Shown: positions 26,118-36,028, counted from the first letter of the stretch. The stretch: 64,000 bases of DNA from Peribacillus frigoritolerans_B (GCF_044762665.1 NZ_JBIWES010000018.1:1-64000); one strand, 5' to 3'. The notes: generated by a model not told the origin, from the letters alone. Program-made: numbers and translations.

Positions 26118-26314
26118 TATAGATTTCCAATTGTTTCATGTGAAACTTTGAAAAAAATTAATCGATCCTGTTATTTTTTTGTTTAATTTTATTAAAGGGC
26201 AGGAATCGTTATGCAAGTGATGCCTGGTATGCTACAATGTGGCTGTTTTAGGCAGTATGATAGGTTTGTTTAAGTATAATATAGGGAGTAAGGTATGTAC
26301 GGAAGGGATTTGAA

Positions 26315-27580
26315 ATGATGGAATTACAGCAGAGGGCAATCTTGGTTGGAGTCAATCTCAACGGTCAAAAGGATTTTGAGTATTCAATGGAGGAATTGGC
26401 CAATTTAACGGAAGCATGTGAGGTAGAGGTTGCAGGGACCATCACACAGAATTTGCATCGGGTGAACTCATCACATTTAATCGGTACCGGGAAGATCGAG
26501 GAAGTAAAAAATCTCGTTGAGCATAAAGAAGCTAATGTCGTCATTTTTAATGATCAGCTTTCCCCTTCGCAACTTCGTAATCTGGAGAGGGATATGGATT
26601 GCAAGGTGATCGACCGGACAATCTTGATTCTGGATATCTTCGCGCATCGGGCGAAAACAAAGGAAGCACAGCTTCAGGTAGAAGTGGCAAAGCTGCAGTA
26701 TATGCTCCCGCGTCTCGTTGGTTTAAGGGAGTCATTAGGGCGTCAGAGTGGCGGGGTCGGTACAAACAAAGGTGCAGGTGAAAAGCAGTTAGAGCTTGAC
26801 CGCAGGAGAATCGAGGAAAATATAAGTGTTTTGAATAAAGAACTGGAAGAACTTGTTGCACATAGGCAAACGCAGAGGAAACAGCGGAAAAAGAATGCCA
26901 TCCCTGTCGTATCCTTAGTCGGTTATACCAATGCAGGTAAATCTTCGATCATGAATGCACTGATTGAGATGTTCCATCCAAATGCCGAGAAGCAGGTGTT
27001 GGAGAAGGATATGCTGTTCGCTACGCTTGAGACGTCCGTCCGAAACATTCCGCTGCCGGATAAAAAGGAATTTTTATTGACGGATACGGTGGGATTTGTG
27101 TCTAAATTGCCGCATCATCTAGTGAAAGCATTCCGATCCACATTAGAAGAAGTGGTAGAAGCGGATCTGTTGATCCATGTTGTCGATTTTTCCAATCCTA
27201 ATCATGAGCAGCAAATGGAGATAACGGAAAAGACTTTAAACGAGATAGGGATTAAAGGGATTCCGACGATTTTTGCCTATAATAAAGCGGACCTTACCGA
27301 TTTGGATATCCCTCAGGTGAATCGTGGCTCTGTATATATGTCAGCAAAAAACAAAGTTGGCATCGAAGAATTGATAGATCAAATTCGCAAGCATATTTTT
27401 GTCGACTATACTCACTGTGAAATGCTGATTCCATTTGATCAAGGGCAGCTGGTTTCTTATTTCAATGAAAATGGTCACATAACGGAAACGGAATATGAGG
27501 AAATCGGATATCGAATAAAGCTTGAGTGCAAGAGAACGGATTATGAGAAATATAAACGATACGTTATTCATCCGGAATGA
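26315..27580 (+). CDS. hflX: ribosome-associated GTPase HflX
   Basis: A 421-residue GTPase that splits stalled 70S ribosomes, known for heat-shock and antibiotic stress. The N-terminal HflX domain (about 1-190, with GTGKIEEVKN and GGVGTNKGAGEKQLELDRR) precedes a G domain with P-loop GYTNAGKSS (203-211), DTVGF and NKAD motifs. GGAAGGG lies seven bases before the ATG. It is monocistronic, with a terminator about 150 bases downstream that lies inside a DnaA-box cluster. Confidence 0.94.
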   Translation: MMELQQRAILVGVNLNGQKDFEYSMEELANLTEACEVEVAGTITQNLHRVNSSHLIGTGKIEEVKNLVEHKEANVVIFNDQLSPSQLRNLERDMDCKVIDRTILILDIFAHRAKTKEAQLQVEVAKLQYMLPRLVGLRESLGRQSGGVGTNKGAGEKQLELDRRRIEENISVLNKELEELVAHRQTQRKQRKKNAIPVVSLVGYTNAGKSSIMNALIEMFHPNAEKQVLEKDMLFATLETSVRNIPLPDKKEFLLTDTVGFVSKLPHHLVKAFRSTLEEVVEADLLIHVVDFSNPNHEQQMEITEKTLNEIGIKGIPTIFAYNKADLTDLDIPQVNRGSVYMSAKNKVGIEELIDQIRKHIFVDYTHCEMLIPFDQGQLVSYFNENGHITETEYEEIGYRIKLECKRTDYEKYKRYVIHPE

Positions 27581-27587
27581 ACCTGCC

Positions 27588-27793
27588 TGTTGATAATTTG
27601 TTAACGGTTTGTTGATAAGTGGAAAAGTCGATTCGTTAATGTGGATAACTTCTGGTGAAATGCCTCTGTTCTGCAAAAACAAAGAGAATAATGCCGTATA
27701 ATATGTGAATAAGTTGTGGATAAGAGTGAAAAGACCCAGGAAACCAAGATTTGCGTTTCTGGGCTTTTTGTTATGTGGACAAAGTGTTGATAA
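27588..27793 (+). promoter_or_regulatory. cluster of seven DnaA boxes
   Basis: Seven same-oriented copies of the DnaA box (TGTGGATAA or one mismatch) in 206 bases: 27588, 27610 and 27785 (TGTTGATAA), 27640 and 27715 (TGTGGATAA, perfect), 27704 (TGTGAATAA) and 27774 (TGTGGACAA). No dnaA, dnaN or AT-rich unwinding element is near, so it is more like the DnaA-box clusters that titrate DnaA in B. subtilis than an origin. Confidence 0.75.
27733..27770 (+). terminator. terminator after hflX
   Basis: CCCAGGAAAC pairs with GTTTCTGGG with one bulge, followed by CTTTTTG. It lies within the DnaA-box cluster. Confidence 0.75.
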
Positions 27794-28285
27794 GTAGGTT
27801 TTCGGAACAAATCATCTAAAGAATATCGGTAAGTATGATGAAGAGTAAGTTTGAATGTAGAAAAATGACGATGTTTATCACTTATTGTTAGGAAATATAA
27901 CATGAATATTACATATTGCATATTTAGCATCTGGAAACACTTTACACTTTGTATAATGTAACTTGCATTTCAACATTATAAAATAAAGAATACTCAATTC
28001 TCAGATTTATCATCAGGATTTGGGTTTTTAAGATTAGTAGGGGGGGCTCTTTGTGTTAGAAGGAAGCAGGGACCGAGGCGTGACCAGTGAGAGAATGATA
28101 GAAAATAATGAACAAAATGAGAGATTTTTGGCTGGGAAATCGCCATGACTTGTTAGGTGAAAAAATTGATGGAAACCATATTGGCAATGCTTTCAATCGT
28201 TTAAATATGAGGACAGTAGAGTTAATGCATGCAATTCCTCCCTTTTTATTTTTCGAAAATAAATGTTTGGAAGGAGAAATAGTGG
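27794..28285. other. leader region of the pyrimidine degradation operon
   Basis: About 490 bases before preT. A TATAAT at 27953 lies in a plausible promoter context. A 72-codon frame at 28108 has no ribosome site and runs into preT in another frame; I do not call it. Otherwise I see nothing clear. Confidence 0.4.
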
Positions 28286-29650
28286 ATGAGTATGACGAGC
28301 CCGTTAAAAGGTGGTCTAGAGATTAACTTTCAGGAAGCGGAGAGGGGTTTATCCCCAAGGGAAGCTTTGGAAGAATCGAATCGATGTTTATACTGCTATG
28401 ATGCCCCATGTATCCAAGCCTGTCCGACCGGAATAGATATTCCTGGTTTTATTAAGAAGATAGCTTCAGGTAATTTTAAAGGGTCGGCCAAGACAATCAT
28501 GACGGCCAATCCTGTCGGTGCCAGCTGCGCGCGGGTATGTCCGACTGAAGAGTTATGTGAGGGGGCATGTGTCCTGAACCATTCTACAAAGCCGATCATG
28601 ATTGGCAATCTCCAGCGTTATTCCACAGATTGGGCCATCCAAAATAAACAAGCCCTATTCAAGGCCGGGAAGAAGAATGGCAAAAAAGTTGCCATTGTAG
28701 GAAGCGGTCCGGCGGGTTTGTCTGCAGCAAGGGAGTTAGCCTTGCTTGGCTACAGTGTAACCATTTTCGAAGCTGAAAAGAATCCAGGCGGATTAAATAC
28801 TTACGGAATTGTATCGTTCCGTTTACCTCAGAGCATTTCTTATTGGGAAGTTGAACAAGTAAAGAGTTTGGATGTTGATATTAAAACGAATACACGGGTC
28901 GGGGTGGACGTTTCCGCAAATCAGCTGACTGCCGACTATGATGCGGTCATTTTAGCGATCGGCATGTCCGATGTTCCAAAGCTTGGGATTGAAGGGGAGG
29001 ATTTGGCTGAAGTTTATGATGCAATCGATTTCGTAAAGGCAACGAAAACAGGGGCAATCACTGATAAATTCATTGGGAAGAAGATGGCGGTAATTGGGGC
29101 TGGAAACACGGCGATCGATGCCGCGACCTGTTCTGTTCGCCTGGGCGCCGAACAGGTGAGCATTATTTATCGTCGTACCCAAAAGGAAATGACTGCCTAT
29201 GATTTTGAATATGAGTTTGCCAAACAAGAAGGTGTCGGGTTTCACTGGCTGACTGCCCCCTCCAGGATCCTATCGGATGAAAGCGGTCAGGTTACGGGTA
29301 TCGAGTGCGTAAAGATGGTGCTTAGCGAGGCTGGTGAAGATGGCCGGCGCCGTCCAGTCCAAATTACCGGATCAGAGTTCGTCATACCGGTCGATGGGGT
29401 CATTCGTGCCATAGGCCAATCCAGGTATGTAGGATTGATTGAACAGTTCGGCATTCAACATGATGATGGCGTCGTAACATTGGAGGGTGATTCCTACAGG
29501 ACATCGAATGAAAAGATCTTTGCGTGCGGTGACGTGATCTTCGGAAAAGGCCAAGGTGAGGCAATGGTTGTTTCAGCTGCCCAGCAAGGGAAGAAGACAG
29601 CCTATGAAATTGACTCGATTTTGATGGGCGAAGCGGTGGATATTGCTTAA
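28286..29650 (+). CDS. preT: NAD-dependent dihydropyrimidine dehydrogenase, flavoprotein subunit (PreT)
   Basis: The electron-input subunit of bacterial dihydropyrimidine dehydrogenase, 454 residues. N-terminal iron-sulfur cysteine clusters (CLYCYDAPCIQACPTGIDIP and CARVCPTEELCEGAC, residues 30-100) are followed by two nucleotide-binding folds (VAIVGSGPAGLSAAREL near 135; KMAVIGAGNTAIDAA near 270). It passes electrons from NAD(P)H to PreA for reduction of uracil and thymine. AAGGAG lies nine bases before the ATG. It is the first gene of a five-gene unit with preA 27 bases downstream. Glutamate synthase small subunits look similar, but the partner preA decides. Confidence 0.9.
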   Translation: MSMTSPLKGGLEINFQEAERGLSPREALEESNRCLYCYDAPCIQACPTGIDIPGFIKKIASGNFKGSAKTIMTANPVGASCARVCPTEELCEGACVLNHSTKPIMIGNLQRYSTDWAIQNKQALFKAGKKNGKKVAIVGSGPAGLSAARELALLGYSVTIFEAEKNPGGLNTYGIVSFRLPQSISYWEVEQVKSLDVDIKTNTRVGVDVSANQLTADYDAVILAIGMSDVPKLGIEGEDLAEVYDAIDFVKATKTGAITDKFIGKKMAVIGAGNTAIDAATCSVRLGAEQVSIIYRRTQKEMTAYDFEYEFAKQEGVGFHWLTAPSRILSDESGQVTGIECVKMVLSEAGEDGRRRPVQITGSEFVIPVDGVIRAIGQSRYVGLIEQFGIQHDDGVVTLEGDSYRTSNEKIFACGDVIFGKGQGEAMVVSAAQQGKKTAYEIDSILMGEAVDIA

Positions 29651-29677
29651 ATAACTATGAAAAATAGGAGGCTTATC

Positions 29678-30964
29678 ATGGCTGATTTATCAATTGATCT
29701 TGCAGGTATTAAATCTCCCAATCCTTTTTGGCTTGCTTCAGCACCACCTACTAATTCGGGTTATCAAGTTCAGCGCGCATTTGAAGCTGGATGGGGGGGA
29801 GCTGTTTGGAAGACATTGGGTGATCCCATCCTGAATGTCTCATCACGTTTTGCAGCGGTCAGTTTTAATGGACAAAGAGTTGCCGGGTTCAACAATATAG
29901 AATTGATTACGGATCGTCCGCTTGAAGTGAATCTGAAAGAAATATATGAAACGAAGAAGAGGTTCCCTGATCATGCAATCATTGCATCGGTGATGGTGGA
30001 GCCACAACAGGAAAAGTGGCATGAGATCATCAAGCGTATAGAAGATGTAGGGGTCGATGGTTACGAGTTGAACTTTGGCTGCCCGCACGGTATGGCAGAA
30101 CGTGGGATGGGAGCTGCTTCGGGACAGGTTCCCGAACTAGTGGAAAAGCAAACATACTGGGCGAAGGAAGCTGCATCCAAACCCGTCATCGTCAAGCTTA
30201 CACCCAATATAACCGACATTACGGTTACGGCTGAAGCGGCGGTGCGCGGCGGAGCGGATGCAATAAGCATGATCAATACGATCAACAGCTTGGCAGGAGT
30301 GGATATCCATTCATGGAATACGATTCCCCATGTAGGCGGAAAGGGTGCTCACGGAGGGTATTGCGGTCCCGCCGTGAAGCCGATTGCTTTGAATATGGTG
30401 GCAGAGTGTGCAAGGAATAAAATGATCAATGTTCCCATTTCGGGAATTGGCGGCATTTCAAATTGGCAGGATACGGTGGAATTTTTATTGATGGGTTCGA
30501 CTGGAGTGCAAATTTGTACGGCTGCCATGCATCACGGTTTTAGAATAGTAGAAGACTTGATCGATGGTTTGTCCAATTACCTTGATGAAAAAGGGGTTTC
30601 CTCCGTGATGGATATTGTCGGTAAGTCCGTACCGCGCTATTCCGACTGGGGGAATTTAGACCTTAATTATAAGGTCGTTGCACGCATTGATAATGATGTG
30701 TGCATTAACTGCAATAAATGCCATATTGCGTGTGAAGATACATCTCATCAATGTATAGATATGTTAAAGGACGCGTCAGGCAGCTCCTACTTGAGAGTGC
30801 GCGAAGAGGATTGCGTGGGCTGTAATCTTTGCTCGATCGTCTGTCCGGTAGATGGGGCGATCAATATGATCGAATTGACAAATGAATTACCGCCAATGAC
30901 TTGGAATGAACGCCAATCGCTCCTTGGGGGCATAAGCAGTGAAAGTGTTGATTTCGTAAAATGA
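29678..30964 (+). CDS. preA: NAD-dependent dihydropyrimidine dehydrogenase, catalytic subunit (PreA)
   Basis: The catalytic subunit, 428 residues, which reduces uracil or thymine to the 5,6-dihydro form. A dihydroorotate-dehydrogenase-like FMN barrel covers residues 1-320, with NFGCPHGMAERGMG and the active-site loop GGYCGPAVKPIAL. A C-terminal ferredoxin part has two 4Fe-4S motifs (CINCNKCHIACED and CVGCNLCSIVCP). TAGGAGG is six bases before the ATG at 29678; an upstream frame of seven codons is not used. It is followed 14 bases later by hydA. Confidence 0.93.
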   Translation: MADLSIDLAGIKSPNPFWLASAPPTNSGYQVQRAFEAGWGGAVWKTLGDPILNVSSRFAAVSFNGQRVAGFNNIELITDRPLEVNLKEIYETKKRFPDHAIIASVMVEPQQEKWHEIIKRIEDVGVDGYELNFGCPHGMAERGMGAASGQVPELVEKQTYWAKEAASKPVIVKLTPNITDITVTAEAAVRGGADAISMINTINSLAGVDIHSWNTIPHVGGKGAHGGYCGPAVKPIALNMVAECARNKMINVPISGIGGISNWQDTVEFLLMGSTGVQICTAAMHHGFRIVEDLIDGLSNYLDEKGVSSVMDIVGKSVPRYSDWGNLDLNYKVVARIDNDVCINCNKCHIACEDTSHQCIDMLKDASGSSYLRVREEDCVGCNLCSIVCPVDGAINMIELTNELPPMTWNERQSLLGGISSESVDFVK

Positions 30965-30978
30965 TGGAGGGGTCGAAT

Positions 30979-32397
30979 ATGAAGAAAATCATTAAAAATG
31001 GAATGATTGCAACGGCTGCAGATACGTATCAAGCGGATATATTGATTGAAAATGAGAAGATTGCAATGATTGGCAAGGACCTGCCGGCTGAGGGAGCTGA
31101 AATCATTGATGCAAAAGGCGCATATATTTTTCCGGGGGGCATTGATCCGCATACCCATCTCGATATGCCGTTTGGCGGGACAACGACAAAGGATGATTAT
31201 GAAACGGGTACAATCGCTGCTGCATATGGAGGCACGACAACGATCATCGATTTTTGCCTGACCGAAAAAGGGGTGCCGTTAAAGAAAGCAATTGAAACAT
31301 GGCATGAAAAGGCCAATGAAAAAGCGGCCATAGATTATGGTTTTCATTTAATGATCAGTGAGATTAATGATGATGTATTGGCTGAGTTGCCAAGTATCAT
31401 CGATAACGAAGGGATTTCTTCCTTTAAAGTGTTCATGGCTTACAAGAATGTTTTTCAAGCTGATGATGCCACACTATACCGCACTTTGTTGCAAGCAAAG
31501 GAACTTGGCGCACTTGTCATGGTTCATGCTGAAAATGGTGATGTCATCGATTATCTTACAAAGCAGGCGCTTGCTGAAGGTAACACCGATCCAATTTACC
31601 ATGCATTAACAAGGCCTCCGGAGCTTGAAGGGGAAGCAACTGGACGTGCAGCTAAACTGACGGAAATGGCAAATGGCCAGCTCTATGTCGTTCATGTCAC
31701 CTGTGAAGATGCGGTTGAAAAGATCACTGAGGCAAGAAATAAAGGGGTGGATATTTGGGGTGAGACTTGTCCGCAATATTTGGTTCTTGACCAGTCTTAT
31801 CTTGAAAAGCCCCATTTCGAAGGATCAAAGTATGTATGGTCCCCGCCGTTAAGGGAGAAGAAAAACCAGGAAGTGCTATGGAATGCTTTGAAAATGGGGC
31901 AGCTGCAAACGATCGGCTCCGATCAATGCTCTTTTGATTTTAAGGGACAGAAGGAACTTGGACGTGAAGATTTCACGAAAATACCGAACGGCGGCCCAAC
32001 GATTGAGGATCGCATGAGTATCCTCTTTTCTGAAGGGGTCATGAAAGAGCGAATTACCTTGAATCAATTCGTCGACATGACCTCTACGCGCGCTGCCAAA
32101 CTATTTGGATTATTCCCTAAGAAAGGGACGATTGCAGTAGGTTCAGATGCTGATATAGTCATTTTTGACCCGAAAGTTGAAAGGGCCATTTCTGCAGATA
32201 CTCATCACATGGCTGTGGATTATAATGCGTTTGAAGGTATGGAAATTACGGGTGAACCGGTTTCGGTTTTATCGCGAGGTCAATTCGTCATTAAAGACAA
32301 ACAATTTGTAGGTGAAGCTGGAAAAGGACAATTCCTGAAACGGGCAAAATATAATGCGGCGCTGAAGCCGGATACCGGGAAAAAGCTTACAGTCTAA
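30979..32397 (+). CDS. hydA: dihydropyrimidinase (hydantoinase)
   Basis: A zinc amidohydrolase of 472 residues that opens dihydrouracil and dihydrothymine to carbamoyl-beta-amino acids. Metal-site motifs are seen: GGIDPHTHLDMPFGG near residue 55, the carboxylated lysine in SFKVFMAYK near 150, VHAENGD, and GSDQCSF near 315. GGAGGGG lies eight bases before the ATG. It is the second step after PreT/PreA. The next enzyme, beta-ureidopropionase, is not in this window. Confidence 0.92.
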   Translation: MKKIIKNGMIATAADTYQADILIENEKIAMIGKDLPAEGAEIIDAKGAYIFPGGIDPHTHLDMPFGGTTTKDDYETGTIAAAYGGTTTIIDFCLTEKGVPLKKAIETWHEKANEKAAIDYGFHLMISEINDDVLAELPSIIDNEGISSFKVFMAYKNVFQADDATLYRTLLQAKELGALVMVHAENGDVIDYLTKQALAEGNTDPIYHALTRPPELEGEATGRAAKLTEMANGQLYVVHVTCEDAVEKITEARNKGVDIWGETCPQYLVLDQSYLEKPHFEGSKYVWSPPLREKKNQEVLWNALKMGQLQTIGSDQCSFDFKGQKELGREDFTKIPNGGPTIEDRMSILFSEGVMKERITLNQFVDMTSTRAAKLFGLFPKKGTIAVGSDADIVIFDPKVERAISADTHHMAVDYNAFEGMEITGEPVSVLSRGQFVIKDKQFVGEAGKGQFLKRAKYNAALKPDTGKKLTV

Positions 32398-32438
32398 CTT
32401 CGGTAAGGAATCTTGCAAATTAATTTAGGGGGATTTTT

Positions 32439-33923
32439 ATGAGTGAGAAGAAAGATTATTTAAAGTCTCCCGATTTGCTGCCTATACCTCATAGTGAGAA
32501 AAACATAAGTGCAGCCGGATTTGGTTTCATTTGGGTGGGCATGGCTGTAGTATTGGCTGCCTTCGCGATCGGTGGGAACGGTGTTCAAAGTTTATCCTTA
32601 GGCTGGGTCGTTCTTGCAACGGTCATTGCCTGTGTGGTTCTCGGCTTTTTGATGACAATGACAGGGGATATTGGTGTTGAGCATGGAATATCATTCCCAG
32701 TCTATATGAGGGCGCCGTTCGGTACGATTGGCACCCACATCCCTTCGGTTGTACGCGGTTTTGTAGCGTCATGCTGGTTCGGCCTCAATACTTACTTTGG
32801 AGCCACTGCAATGAACGCGATCTTCACAACTCTTTTTGACTTTGATAATTGGTTTATCTGCTTCCTCATTTTTGCCGTTTTACAATTAGTCAACACGGCA
32901 ATGGGAATAAAGTCGATTGAACGATTCGCCGACTTGGCGGCGCCCGTCATCATTTTAATTTCTGGCTGGATGTATTTCACCCTATCCGATCAGGCTGTGG
33001 CCCAAGGAAGGGATGTATGGTCCTGGATTGAAAGCCCGGTCACTGGCGGGGCAGCCGCCACGGCTTTCATGGTCGTCATAATGGCAAATATGGGATTTTG
33101 GGGCACGTTGACTGCAGATATGCCCACGCTTTCCCGCTATATAAAGGCACCAAAAAATGAAAAAAATTGGTTCAAGCGCAATAAGGGGCAAATAATTGGG
33201 AATATTATCACCTATCCCATCACCCAGACGTTCATGGTGATTATCGGAGCGGTTTCTTATATGGCTGTTTCCAATTATGATCCTGTAGTTGCCATACAGG
33301 GATCAGCAAGTGGAATTGCCCTCGGCGTCCTTTTGATCATGATCGTATTTGCTCAATGGTCGACGAATACTACGGCCAATGTCATTCCCGCAGCTACCAT
33401 TTTCTCCAATGTCTTGGGTCCTAAAATGCCATTTTGGGCGGGGGTCGTCGTAGCGGGGGTTATTGGGATAGTAGTTCAGCCATGGAGCCTTTTCGGCATC
33501 ATAATAGAAGTTTTATTAATAATAGGTGGAATCCTGGCATCCATTGTCGGCATCCTGGTAGCGGATTACTATTTCCTTCGTAAACGGAGAGTGAATGTAC
33601 AAGAACTCTATGAAAGTGAAGGCCAGTATAAGTACTTGAATGGAGTGAATTGGGCAGGAATCATTTCTTGGGTGATTGGAGGGATTGGTGCCACGATTTT
33701 TTCAAATTATTCGTTTATTATTGGCTTTCTTCTTGGCGGTGCAAGTTATTTTATATTAGCTAAGTATTGGTGGTTCAAGCGATATGAACAAGCTGAAATC
33801 ATTGATCCGAGCGACGAGAAATATCTAGGCATTTCAGTTGGAAGGGATTGGATAATCGGAAAAGGTCCAGAACTTGAGGAAGAGATGGTTTTTACAGCTT
33901 CGACCGGCAAGGAGAACGTTTGA
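32439..33923 (+). CDS. NCS1-family nucleobase/hydantoin permease
   Basis: An integral membrane transporter of 494 residues with about twelve hydrophobic helices. The N-terminal LLPIPHSEKNISAAGFGF and GISFPVYMRAPFGTIGTHIP segments are typical of NCS1 (cytosine, uracil, allantoin, hydantoin) symporters. Given the operon, uracil, thymine or a dihydropyrimidine is the likely substrate; allantoin is an alternative because PucR regulates purine genes elsewhere. AGGGGG precedes the ATG. Confidence 0.87.
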   Translation: MSEKKDYLKSPDLLPIPHSEKNISAAGFGFIWVGMAVVLAAFAIGGNGVQSLSLGWVVLATVIACVVLGFLMTMTGDIGVEHGISFPVYMRAPFGTIGTHIPSVVRGFVASCWFGLNTYFGATAMNAIFTTLFDFDNWFICFLIFAVLQLVNTAMGIKSIERFADLAAPVIILISGWMYFTLSDQAVAQGRDVWSWIESPVTGGAAATAFMVVIMANMGFWGTLTADMPTLSRYIKAPKNEKNWFKRNKGQIIGNIITYPITQTFMVIIGAVSYMAVSNYDPVVAIQGSASGIALGVLLIMIVFAQWSTNTTANVIPAATIFSNVLGPKMPFWAGVVVAGVIGIVVQPWSLFGIIIEVLLIIGGILASIVGILVADYYFLRKRRVNVQELYESEGQYKYLNGVNWAGIISWVIGGIGATIFSNYSFIIGFLLGGASYFILAKYWWFKRYEQAEIIDPSDEKYLGISVGRDWIIGKGPELEEEMVFTASTGKENV

Positions 33924-33939
33924 AAAAGGGGGAATGGAA

Positions 33940-34158
33940 ATGTCCGAATATCAAGAGTATCGCTTAGAAAGGGAACAAATCGATTTTTTGCTTGAAAGAG
34001 GATATCGAATCACCCGGGTTTCCGAAAGTTTAAGTGGAGCCTTTCTCGATTTTGAACTGATTGAAGGAACGAAGCAGGAATGGAAGCAATTGAACATCAA
34101 AACCCCGGAAGGAAGGAAATACTTCTCTACATTGCTTTTCAAAAAAAAGTTGAATTGA
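33940..34158 (+). CDS. small conserved-looking protein of unknown function
   Basis: A 72-residue hydrophilic protein (MSEYQEYRLEREQIDFLLERGYR at the start) of alternating charged helices and short strands. I do not recognise a family. AAGGGGG lies seven bases before the ATG at 33940, a strong site, and it follows the permease by 16 bases, so it is probably expressed with the pyrimidine operon. No cysteine or signal peptide is present. Confidence 0.65.
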   Translation: MSEYQEYRLEREQIDFLLERGYRITRVSESLSGAFLDFELIEGTKQEWKQLNIKTPEGRKYFSTLLFKKKLN

Positions 34159-34315
34159 AATGGTTATGGACCGGGCCTATTCCTCACGAATGGGTCCTTT
34201 TTGTTCGAGTTTTTTGTAGAATTTTGACGTTAGATTTTCTGACAAGTGTATGGAGATTTAAGGGTTGTCCGTTTATAATAGATTTTAAAGCAGTTTTATA
34301 AAAGGATGTGGCTGG

Positions 34316-35950
34316 ATGAATACATCGATTACAATCGAGGAAATTCTAACACGCAAGCATTTTAATCAGACTGATATAATTGCAGGCAGCAGTGGGATAA
34401 AGCGTCAAGTGAAGTGGGTCCACTGCATGGAAGTCACCCAAATCAGCCATTTGTTAAATGGAAACGAACTGATACTGACTACCGGTTTAGGGTGGAAAGA
34501 CTGCGATGACACATTTCTATCCTACTTAAGACAGTTAATAGAATGTGATGCAGCTGGGCTCTGTATAGAGGTTGGCGCCAACACCATGGCAGTGCCGCAA
34601 TGTGCCATCGATCTCGCAAATGAACGGCAATTCCCTATCATCCTATTTCATGAAGAAGTCCCTTTCGTAGAAATCACGCAGGATATACATTCCCTTATCA
34701 TCAATAAACAATATCAAATGATCTCCAACTTAGAAAACTACTCACAGCAGTTAAATAAAAATCTCCTCGAAATTGACCATTATGAACCAATTCTAACATT
34801 TCTCCACAGTTATTTAAATGTACAGGTTATTCTTATCTTTAATGAAAATAATATAGCCAGCATTCCAAAAATAAAGAAAAAAACAACCTATCAAATGGTA
34901 GCGGACATATACGATGAGAAGCGGAAATTGGATAAAACCGTTCTTGGACAGCCGATTCAAGTGCTTGGTGAAAATTATGCGGAACTGCTCATTTGCAGCA
35001 ACGGCAGAGAGTTGACTGATTTTGATTCACTGATCTTGGATCGAACGGCTACCGCATTGGCACAGCATCTATTAAGGGAGTTATATATAGAAGAAAAGAA
35101 AATGTCGGAAGAAAGTATATGGCTTACAAATTGGATTGAAGGTGAATATAGTGACGAAACAATCCGGGAGAGGCTTTCCTATATTGATCCGAAAATGCAG
35201 TTGGATGGCGGAATTGTTTGCATTTGCAAACAACACCCAAAGTATAATAAAAATTCCGCAAAATTAGATGGAACCTATTTTAAGATAATGTTTAGAACGG
35301 TTTTTGAACAGTACGGCTTTCAGATATTTTCCATTGAAATACATCAGCATCTTGTTTTTATTTTAGGTGATAATCGTTCATCCGAAGATTGGAAATCAAG
35401 GGTTACAAGCGCGGTGGATCGAATCATGAAAATGGATGTAAGCGGGCGTAATCGTATGGGTCTGCTTTCCATTGGGTTTGGTAAGCATGTTCAAAGGTTA
35501 AGTGAGATTTATAAAAGTTATGAAACGGCCCGTGAGACTTTGCTGCTTCAGGATACATTACCAGAGGATAACAGGAGCTTCTTTTATCAGGACTTACATA
35601 TGCATCGCATGATTTCGCTCATAAATAAACATGGCAATCTAGAGGAAACGGTATATGAATATTTAGGTCCTGTCATTGAATACGACAAGCAAAACAATGG
35701 GGAGTTAATGCCTACCCTGAAGACCTACCTTGCCTGTAACGGTTCTAAACAGGAAACATCAAAACAATTATTCATTGTCCGGCAAACGTTATATCACAGG
35801 CTTGAAAAATTGGAGAAACTGCTAGGTTCTGATTTTATGCGTTCCGATAAACGTTTGGGCCTTGAATTCATGATTTTTGCATTGGACTTCTTACAATACA
35901 GCAGCAGGAAGATCAGCGGGAAGTATGTAGACAAATATATTGGGAGATAA
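34316..35950 (+). CDS. PucR-family transcriptional regulator
   Basis: A 544-residue regulator with the PucR N-terminal sensory domain (residues 1-125; KWVHCMEVTQISHLLNGNELILTTG), a middle GGDEF-like region and a C-terminal HTH of the PucR/CdaR type (TLKTYLACNGSKQETSKQLF, VRQTLYHRLEKLE). It most likely activates the upstream preT-preA-hydA-permease genes in response to a pyrimidine or its breakdown product. It lies 157 bases after the small protein, leaving room for its own promoter. Confidence 0.9.
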   Translation: MNTSITIEEILTRKHFNQTDIIAGSSGIKRQVKWVHCMEVTQISHLLNGNELILTTGLGWKDCDDTFLSYLRQLIECDAAGLCIEVGANTMAVPQCAIDLANERQFPIILFHEEVPFVEITQDIHSLIINKQYQMISNLENYSQQLNKNLLEIDHYEPILTFLHSYLNVQVILIFNENNIASIPKIKKKTTYQMVADIYDEKRKLDKTVLGQPIQVLGENYAELLICSNGRELTDFDSLILDRTATALAQHLLRELYIEEKKMSEESIWLTNWIEGEYSDETIRERLSYIDPKMQLDGGIVCICKQHPKYNKNSAKLDGTYFKIMFRTVFEQYGFQIFSIEIHQHLVFILGDNRSSEDWKSRVTSAVDRIMKMDVSGRNRMGLLSIGFGKHVQRLSEIYKSYETARETLLLQDTLPEDNRSFFYQDLHMHRMISLINKHGNLEETVYEYLGPVIEYDKQNNGELMPTLKTYLACNGSKQETSKQLFIVRQTLYHRLEKLEKLLGSDFMRSDKRLGLEFMIFALDFLQYSSRKISGKYVDKYIGR

Positions 35951-35968
35951 AAAGATAAGTAAGACTGA

Positions 35969-35994
35969 AGGGTGTCCAGGGGACATCCTTTTTT
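35969..35994 (+). terminator. terminator after the PucR-type regulator
   Basis: GGTGTCC-AGG-GGACATCC followed by TTTTTT, 20 bases after the stop codon. Confidence 0.85.
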
Positions 35995-36028
35995 GAATGC
36001 AAGGAAAGGGAGGCAGATAACAAGGTTA

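Noticed and set aside
26143..26168. Second SigW promoter before hflX
   Set aside because: TGAAAC is followed after 16 bases by CGAT, not CGTA, and it lies far upstream of hflX.
27588..27793. Replication origin
   Set aside because: The DnaA boxes are dense but no dnaA/dnaN, AT-rich unwinding element or other origin gene is present.
28108..28326. 72-codon plus-strand frame before preT
   Set aside because: No ribosome site, unlikely composition and overlap with the well-supported preT start.
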